From Spirochaetota bacterium (GTDB taxonomy: Bacteria > Spirochaetota > UBA4802 > JAFGJZ01), in NCBI GenBank assembly GCA_023396615.1, contig JAEWVM010000059.1, forward strand, positions 1-17,551: DNA of 17,551 bases, given 5' to 3'. How positions within the stretch are numbered: position 1 is the first letter of the stretch; every line of letters begins with the position of its first letter. The position numbers were made by a program, and so were the translations under genes. Shown here piece after piece: positions 13,198-17,551 of the stretch. The notes under the pieces are model-generated. The model did not search any database. It was not told the DNA's origin and saw nothing but the letters and a program-made list of their open reading frames with translations.

Positions 13198-14977
13198 TTG
13201 TTCCTTCTGATAAAGAAGAAAGCGGAGAAGAAAGAGAAGGGTTTACCTTCGAATAAACAGAGAAAGAATCCCTGTCTTTTATTCCATACTCGTGAAAAAC
13301 AACATCGTCAATTGACTCAAGAATTAGTTTTCTATCTGATTCAGCATTTGTTTCTTTAAGTCTGTTTACCATTGCAGATATCTTTGCCTGAGAATCTTTC
13401 TTCATCAGCCTGATAGGTATTCTTTCAAGATTGCCTTTAAGAACCTTAACTGTAAAAAACATATTCTGGTAATAGTATTGAATCAGAGAGGAGTTCAGAA
13501 CTGCAAGTAATGCTTCATCTTTAAGTAAAAGAGATTTAGAAATGAATCCGTTTACATTATTAAGAGAGAAAAACCCTTCTTCGTCATAGGCGAATGTAAG
13601 ACGCGATCCAATAAATTTATAAAGAAACTTGTTCTTTGTCTTATAGTAGTCTGACTGAGCAGTTTGCTGAAGCTCTTCAGGCGTAAAACGGAAGAACTTG
13701 CTCGGGTTCTTAATGCTGAAAGGTAATACATCCTTTCCGGTGATAATAGGATCAGGATGCTCTTCTGAATAATGATCGAAGATATGTTTGTCATTGTTTC
13801 CGGTAACGATTCCCAGAAAGAAAGATGCATTCTTCTGGAGGTATATGTTCTCTCCGGAATTAATCAAATTGATTATGCTTTCGGCTTTATTGCCGAATCT
13901 AACATTATAAATGAATTCAGGATTTTTATGAAAGCCTGCCTGAGGTAATAGTGAATAAGTATTCTTTTCTCTTTCTTCTTTTCCTGATACCTTAATAATG
14001 TTTGTTCTGCGCTTATCCGTGGAATCTTTCTGAATAGAAAGAGATATTGAAGGAGCAAAGACATTTTGAAACTGTTCTCCCCAGAGGTTTATCTCTTCAA
14101 TGATGCATGAAGAAAGAATATCTTCTCTTGATTGCTGATGCGCTTTTATGTTCAGATAAGCTTCTGGAAGAAGAAAAGAAAGTCTGCCAGTATCTCTTAA
14201 TAAGCCGAGAGCTTTTTCAAGAAACAAAGTAAAAGTATTAATTCCGCTTTTTGCGCAAGAGAAAGTCTTTCGATAATGTATTTTTTCGGATGTAGAAATG
14301 GAACTTCCCCATGGAGGATTTCCTATAATGCAGTCAAAAAGAGTTTCTGTAGTATCCGTTTCGAAAATGCTTTTGTCTGAAAGAAAACTTCCATGAGTTA
14401 TATTGACAGGAAATGAGAACGAAACACCTGAAATCATTGTAAGATTGTATCTGGCGATTTCTACAGCAGTTGCATCATAATCTATTCCGAAAAGAGAATT
14501 GCGTATGATGTTTTTTCCGGCTTCTTCCGGAGATACTCCGTCTTCCAGATAGAAAGAAAGAAGTCTTTGAAAAGCTGAAATCAGAAATTGACCTGAGCCG
14601 CATGCCGGATCAAGTATCTTAATATTTTGATAGTTCTCTCTGGTTATTGCTTTCTCCACCATGGAAGAAACAATTCCTGCCGGAGTGAAATATTGTCCTT
14701 TTTTATTCTTAGCTTTCTTGTTTTGTAGTTCAAGATAAATATATCCGGCGAGATCTCCGTCGGTTTCAATTGACCATCTTTTCAAAAATGAATGCAGTTC
14801 AGAGATCTCAATAGAAATTTCCTCCGAATCATATTTTGATCCGCTGAGAATTGATTTCATGATCTCGCGGATTTTCTGATCCTGATCTTCTTCAGGGATA
14901 AAGAAAATGTTTTGAGCTATCAAGCTGATTCTTGAATCTACGTAAAAGCTATGGCGTTTGAGATAGTTCTTTTTCAT
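13184..14977 (-). CDS. Solitary gamma-class N6-adenine DNA methyltransferase (TaqI/Eco57I-like)
   Basis: This 597-residue protein methylates adenine N6 in DNA. The order of motifs is that of gamma-class amino-methyltransferases: motif X-like KKGQYFTPAGIVSSMV (92-107), motif I DPACGSGQFL (123-132), GIDYD (164-168) and the catalytic motif IV NPPW (220-223). The C-terminal half resembles the TaqI-type target-recognition region: IITGKDVLPF, then FLYKFIGSRLTFAYDEEGFFSLNNV, then LLAVLNSSLIQYYY. Only about 90 residues precede motif X, too few for the PD-(D/E)xK nuclease of a type IIG enzyme, and no catalytic nuclease pattern is visible. No restriction endonuclease gene is adjacent, so it appears to be an orphan methyltransferase. 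The ATG has only a weak GGA upstream. The stop lies within the hairpin shared with rsmG. Confidence 0.88.
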   Translation of the reverse strand: MKKNYLKRHSFYVDSRISLIAQNIFFIPEEDQDQKIREIMKSILSGSKYDSEEISIEISELHSFLKRWSIETDGDLAGYIYLELQNKKAKNKKGQYFTPAGIVSSMVEKAITRENYQNIKILDPACGSGQFLISAFQRLLSFYLEDGVSPEEAGKNIIRNSLFGIDYDATAVEIARYNLTMISGVSFSFPVNITHGSFLSDKSIFETDTTETLFDCIIGNPPWGSSISTSEKIHYRKTFSCAKSGINTFTLFLEKALGLLRDTGRLSFLLPEAYLNIKAHQQSREDILSSCIIEEINLWGEQFQNVFAPSISLSIQKDSTDKRRTNIIKVSGKEEREKNTYSLLPQAGFHKNPEFIYNVRFGNKAESIINLINSGENIYLQKNASFFLGIVTGNNDKHIFDHYSEEHPDPIITGKDVLPFSIKNPSKFFRFTPEELQQTAQSDYYKTKNKFLYKFIGSRLTFAYDEEGFFSLNNVNGFISKSLLLKDEALLAVLNSSLIQYYYQNMFFTVKVLKGNLERIPIRLMKKDSQAKISAMVNRLKETNAESDRKLILESIDDVVFHEYGIKDRDSFSVYSKVNPSLSSPLSSLSEGTTAIN

Positions 14978-15048
14978 TAATAATCCAGAGTTTGATTTGT
15001 TTCTCTTTAGATTATCGAAATAAGTTGAAATTTTTTATAGAGGGTGAG

Positions 15049-15089
15049 ATGATAAAGAAGAAATAAAAAAGGCAAAAGCCGATTTTTTT
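15049..15089 (+). promoter_or_regulatory. Possible leader mini-ORF plus small hairpin with T run upstream of the VWA-FHA gene
   Basis: AGAGGGTGAG is directly followed by a five-codon frame, MIKKK, at 15049-15066. After it come GGC-AAAA-GCC (15071-15080) and T7 (15083-15089), flanked by A6. The hairpin could terminate transcription, and the mini-ORF could be a leader peptide. The elements are short and could be chance. Confidence 0.25.
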
Positions 15090-15100
15090 CACGGGATTAA

Positions 15101-15106
15101 TATAAT
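15101..15106 (+). promoter_or_regulatory. Perfect -10 hexamer (TATAAT) before the VWA-FHA gene
   Basis: TATAAT lies 30 bases before the start codon, but no convincing -35 element is found 16-18 bases upstream. If it is the promoter, the transcript would start around 15113, giving a short leader downstream of the hairpin. Confidence 0.35.
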
Positions 15107-15136
15107 TTTCCGATAATAGATATAGGCGGTTTCAGA

Positions 15137-16591
15137 ATGAAAAAATCGATTGTTTTAACATTAATATTTGTATGCAGTATCTTGTATTCATCGCCTTATC
15201 TTCAAGTGTCCTCTTTTGATTATTCATCAGAATTCCCAGATGCTTCTATTAAAGTTAAGATTACTGCCGGAATCGAAGAAAGTGCGGGCCTAAATGAGGA
15301 TAATCTATCTGTTTACGAAAACGGATTCCGTGTCGGATATATCAGTGTTAAATCTTTAAAGAATGAAGAAAAACTTAATTTGATTCTCGCGCTCGACTGC
15401 AGTAAAAGCATAAATTCAAAGCAGTTTGAGAAATATAGAAATGAAGCAAATGAGATAATTCTCTCTTCTCAGCAGAATGTGAGATTAGGTCTTGCATTTT
15501 TTTCTGATCAGTCAGATTTCGAATCCGCTTTTACTGATAACAAGGATGATCTAAAGTCAAAACTTTCGGCTTTTAAGCAGGAAGGAAAAAATACCCTTTT
15601 ATATAATTCGATATATGATTCGATTGAGCTTCTTTCAAAAAACGGAGAAGAAAGAAAAGCTGTAGTTATATGGACAGACGGTAAAGATGAGGGAAGCGGT
15701 ATCACTGCTGATGATCTGGCTTTTTTTTCAAGAGGCTGTGGTATTCCTATTTTGTTTGTGACAAACGAAAAATCTCCCGCGTTATTATCTATGAAAAGAA
15801 TAGCTAAAATTTCCGGAGGGGAAGTTTTCTTCGAAGGAAAAACTGATAAGCTAAAGCGCTTTATTGTTTCATTTAAAAGCGGTTATGAGATAAAGTATAA
15901 AACTTCTTTGAAAAGAGGGGAAGACGCAAAAGTCGAAGTTCGTTTAAAATCAGGAAAAATCAGGGACAGGTCAGAAATTCAGTTAAAAGTACCAGAAGAT
16001 AATGCAAAGGGTTTTAAATTTCCAGAAATAAAAAAAAGCATACAGTATATACTCATCGGTTTAGCTGTTTTTATGATTTTCTTTCCGCTAGTTGTTTTTC
16101 TTGTTTATAAAAACTTTTTATCAAACCGCAAAAAATACGATGCTGAAGCTAGGACTGTTTTTTCCGGAGAAGATAAAAGGAAAGATTATTATTCAGCCGT
16201 AAAAGAAGAAGAAAAAGCTGTTTTTGCGGATAAGGGAGCATCTTCTGACTCAACCGAAAATTCTCCTGATGGTTATGTTTTTCATGCGTGGTTTTTTGTG
16301 AAAGAAGGATTGGATAAGGGTCTGAGATATGATATTTTTCGTGAAGAAACTATAATCGGAAAATCCGGAAATTCTGATGTAGTTGTGAGAGATAACAATA
16401 TTTCTACAAATCACGCCAGATTGAAATTTACAGGTGATGATTTTGTTCTTTTTGATATGGCGAGTGATGGAGGAACTTTTTTGAACGGAAAAAAACTTTT
16501 AAGACCAAAAAAGCTTTTTGATTGGGATGAAATACAGATTGGAACAACTGTTTTGATTTTCAGAGTTGTTTCAGAATCTGCTTCAACTTGA
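15137..16591 (+). CDS. Membrane protein with exported VWA domain and cytoplasmic FHA domain
   Basis: This is a 484-residue transmembrane protein. Residues 1-19 look like a signal peptide (KK then a hydrophobic core, LYSS before the mature end). A VWA domain occupies about 80-250, with a complete MIDAS: DCSKS (87-91), T153 and D181 in WTDGKD. This domain binds metal and protein ligands outside the membrane. A single helix (about 302-324) crosses the membrane. A charged linker follows, then an FHA domain (about 381-478) with IIGKSGNSDVVV (406-417), NISTNHARL (421-429) and GGTFLNGK (445-452); FHA domains bind phosphothreonine. The FHA arginine is a lysine (K409). It may relay outside binding to a Ser/Thr kinase pathway, but no kinase is nearby. 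A weak AGGCGG precedes the ATG. Confidence 0.88.
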   Translation: MKKSIVLTLIFVCSILYSSPYLQVSSFDYSSEFPDASIKVKITAGIEESAGLNEDNLSVYENGFRVGYISVKSLKNEEKLNLILALDCSKSINSKQFEKYRNEANEIILSSQQNVRLGLAFFSDQSDFESAFTDNKDDLKSKLSAFKQEGKNTLLYNSIYDSIELLSKNGEERKAVVIWTDGKDEGSGITADDLAFFSRGCGIPILFVTNEKSPALLSMKRIAKISGGEVFFEGKTDKLKRFIVSFKSGYEIKYKTSLKRGEDAKVEVRLKSGKIRDRSEIQLKVPEDNAKGFKFPEIKKSIQYILIGLAVFMIFFPLVVFLVYKNFLSNRKKYDAEARTVFSGEDKRKDYYSAVKEEEKAVFADKGASSDSTENSPDGYVFHAWFFVKEGLDKGLRYDIFREETIIGKSGNSDVVVRDNNISTNHARLKFTGDDFVLFDMASDGGTFLNGKKLLRPKKLFDWDEIQIGTTVLIFRVVSESAST

Positions 16592-16598
16592 AAATAAA

Positions 16599-16627
16599 TT
16601 GACACATCTTTCCTGCGAAAGTGTATT
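16599..16627 (+). promoter_or_regulatory. Probable sigma-70-type promoter of the aminopeptidase gene
   Basis: A perfect TTGACA (16599-16604), a 17-base spacer and TGTATT (16622-16627, four of six consensus bases) lie 45 bases upstream of the start. This is the best promoter I could find in the window. The -10 box is followed by the palindrome at 16640-16659. Confidence 0.55.
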
Positions 16628-16639
16628 GAAAAGGAAAAC

Positions 16640-16659
16640 GAAAAGTTTATAAACTTTTC
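16640..16659. promoter_or_regulatory. Perfect 20-bp palindrome; candidate operator or 5'-UTR hairpin
   Basis: GAAAAGTTTATAAACTTTTC is its own reverse complement over all 20 bases. It sits between the promoter and the Shine-Dalgarno sequence (AGGAAGG, 16660-16666). On the DNA it fits a dimeric repressor site just downstream of the start of transcription. In the RNA it would have no loop, so it would be an awkward hairpin. Confidence 0.5.
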
Positions 16660-16672
16660 AGGAAGGCATTAA

Positions 16673-17551
16673 ATGGAAAAAAAAGAAAAAAAGTCAGAAC
16701 TACTGCTTAATACTGAAAACGGATGGAACCGTATTGACGAAAAAGAGCTTCCTTCTCTGGAAGCTTATGCCAAAGATTATATTTCATTTCTAAGCAAAGC
16801 GAAGACTGAAAGACTTGCTCATGATTTTGCTGTAGAAAAAGCAAGAGCAAACGGATATCTTTCCGTGTCAGAAAAAGATAAACTTCAGCCCGGAGATAAG
16901 GTTTTTGTTTCACATTCAGGAAGAACTGTTTTTTTTATTCTTATAGGAAAGAAAGATATTACAGAAGGAATGAATCTTCTCGGCGGACATATTGATTGTC
17001 CGAGAATTGATCTCAAACCGAATCCTCTATATGAAGATTCTGAACTGGCTTTTTTCGACACTCATTACTACGGCGGAATCAGAAAATATCAATGGGTAGC
17101 TCTTCCTCTAGCTGTTCATGGACATGTTGTTAAACAGGATGGTTCTGTTGTAAATTTTTCGGTCGGAGAAAATGAGGATGAACCTGTTTTCTCGATAACC
17201 GATCTTCTTCCGCACCTGGCTCAGAAGCAGGCTGAAAAAACGATCGCCGAGGCTGTTACCGGAGAAAATCTTAATCTTCTTATTGGAACAATTCCTGTAA
17301 AATCATCTGAAGTTAAACTCAAAGTAAAAGAAAAAATTCTTCAGATTCTGAACGAAAGATATGGAATGAAAGAAGAAGATTTTAACAGCGCAGATATTCA
17401 GATGGTTCCTGCTGGCAAAGCCAGAGAAATGGGTTTCGACAGATCCATGATTCTTGGGTACGGTCAGGATGATAGAATTTGTTCTTTTGCAGCATTCAAG
17501 GCTTTGATGGATATGAATGAAGTTCCTGAATATACAGCCGGTGTTCTTCTC
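16673..17551 (+). CDS. M18-family aminopeptidase (first 293 codons; runs off the window)
   Basis: This is a cytoplasmic dinuclear zinc aminopeptidase that trims N-terminal residues from peptides. The frame from ATG at 16673 is open to the window end, with AGGAAGG six bases before the start. The metal-site motifs are in order: GGHIDCPRIDLKPNP (104-118; H106 first ligand, D108 supporting), then GYGQDDRICSFAAF (262-275; D266 probably the bridging aspartate). LAFFDTHYYGGIRKYQW (125-141) is typical of the bacterial aminopeptidase-1 branch, which has an inserted dodecamer-forming domain between the two halves. Full members are about 450-470 residues, so the remaining catalytic glutamate and the last ligand lie beyond the window. 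Peptide specificity cannot be told from the sequence. It has its own promoter and a palindromic candidate operator. Confidence 0.9.
   Translation, partial: MEKKEKKSELLLNTENGWNRIDEKELPSLEAYAKDYISFLSKAKTERLAHDFAVEKARANGYLSVSEKDKLQPGDKVFVSHSGRTVFFILIGKKDITEGMNLLGGHIDCPRIDLKPNPLYEDSELAFFDTHYYGGIRKYQWVALPLAVHGHVVKQDGSVVNFSVGENEDEPVFSITDLLPHLAQKQAEKTIAEAVTGENLNLLIGTIPVKSSEVKLKVKEKILQILNERYGMKEEDFNSADIQMVPAGKAREMGFDRSMILGYGQDDRICSFAAFKALMDMNEVPEYTAGVLL

Noticed and set aside
13552..14064. Alternative minus-strand frames within the methyltransferase gene, suggesting a frameshift
   Set aside because: The main frame is continuous through motifs X, I and IV and the recognition region, so no frameshift is needed.
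13184..14977. Type IIG restriction-modification enzyme, or a BREX/PglX-type defence protein
   Set aside because: The protein is too short, has no room for an N-terminal nuclease and has no BREX partner genes around it.
16707..16913. Minus-strand 68-codon frame opposite the aminopeptidase
   Set aside because: It is antisense to the M18 aminopeptidase frame, which has a promoter, a Shine-Dalgarno sequence and metal motifs.
1..17551. CRISPR array, insertion sequence, tRNA or rRNA
   Set aside because: I saw no regularly spaced 25-40 base repeats, no transposase frame, no cloverleaf-like tRNA ends and no rRNA-like stretch on either strand.

Overview
This looks like an AT-rich bacterial chromosome segment around the replication origin. 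The dnaA-dnaN-recF block lies at the left on the minus strand. Next to it is an AT-rich repeat region with no gene, which I read as the candidate oriC. The organism is probably a spirochaete or a close relative. That assignment is tentative: it rests on low GC, on the mix of a PC4-like DNA-binding protein, response-regulator/PP2C signalling, VWA-FHA and GGDEF proteins around the origin, and on the M18 aminopeptidase type. No rRNA or tRNA gene is present to confirm it.

Layout. Positions 1-3307 (minus strand): recF (5' part only), dnaN and dnaA, with a hairpin in the 264-base dnaA-dnaN gap. Positions 3308-3607: candidate oriC with clustered TGTTATTAA-type 9-mers and AAGAAATTAAT direct repeats. 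Positions 3608-3841: a small PC4/p15-like ssDNA-binding protein, divergent from dnaA. Positions 3843-4991 (minus): a receiver-SpoIIE/PP2C phosphatase. Positions 5046-6935 (plus): a B12-binding-type radical SAM protein of unknown substrate. Positions 6921-10389 (minus): a tight three-gene operon, macrodomain hydrolase, pyrF, then a receiver-GGDEF protein with degenerate GGDEF-like and EAL-like domains. Positions 10516-13154 (plus): mnmG and rsmG, overlapping by 13 bases. Positions 13184-14977 (minus): a solitary gamma-class N6-adenine DNA methyltransferase, ending inside a perfect 16-bp hairpin shared with the end of rsmG. Positions 15137-16591 (plus): a membrane VWA-FHA protein. Positions 16673-17551 (plus): the first 293 codons of an M18 aminopeptidase, preceded by a good promoter and a perfect 20-bp palindrome.

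How the genes fit together. The left third is the replication-initiation module: initiator, sliding clamp, RecF and a single-strand DNA binder. The most informative non-coding find is a pair of parS centromere sites (GTTCCACGTGGAAC core) 199 bp apart in rsmG. One of them contains the rsmG start codon and the end of its Shine-Dalgarno sequence. In many bacteria mnmG-rsmG is followed by parA-parB. Here those genes are absent from the window, but the sites remain, so an origin-segregation ParABS system probably operates with parAB encoded elsewhere. The rest is a signalling-rich neighbourhood (phosphatase, cyclic-di-GMP, VWA-FHA) without obvious local partners. I did not find a clear new defence system or mobile element.
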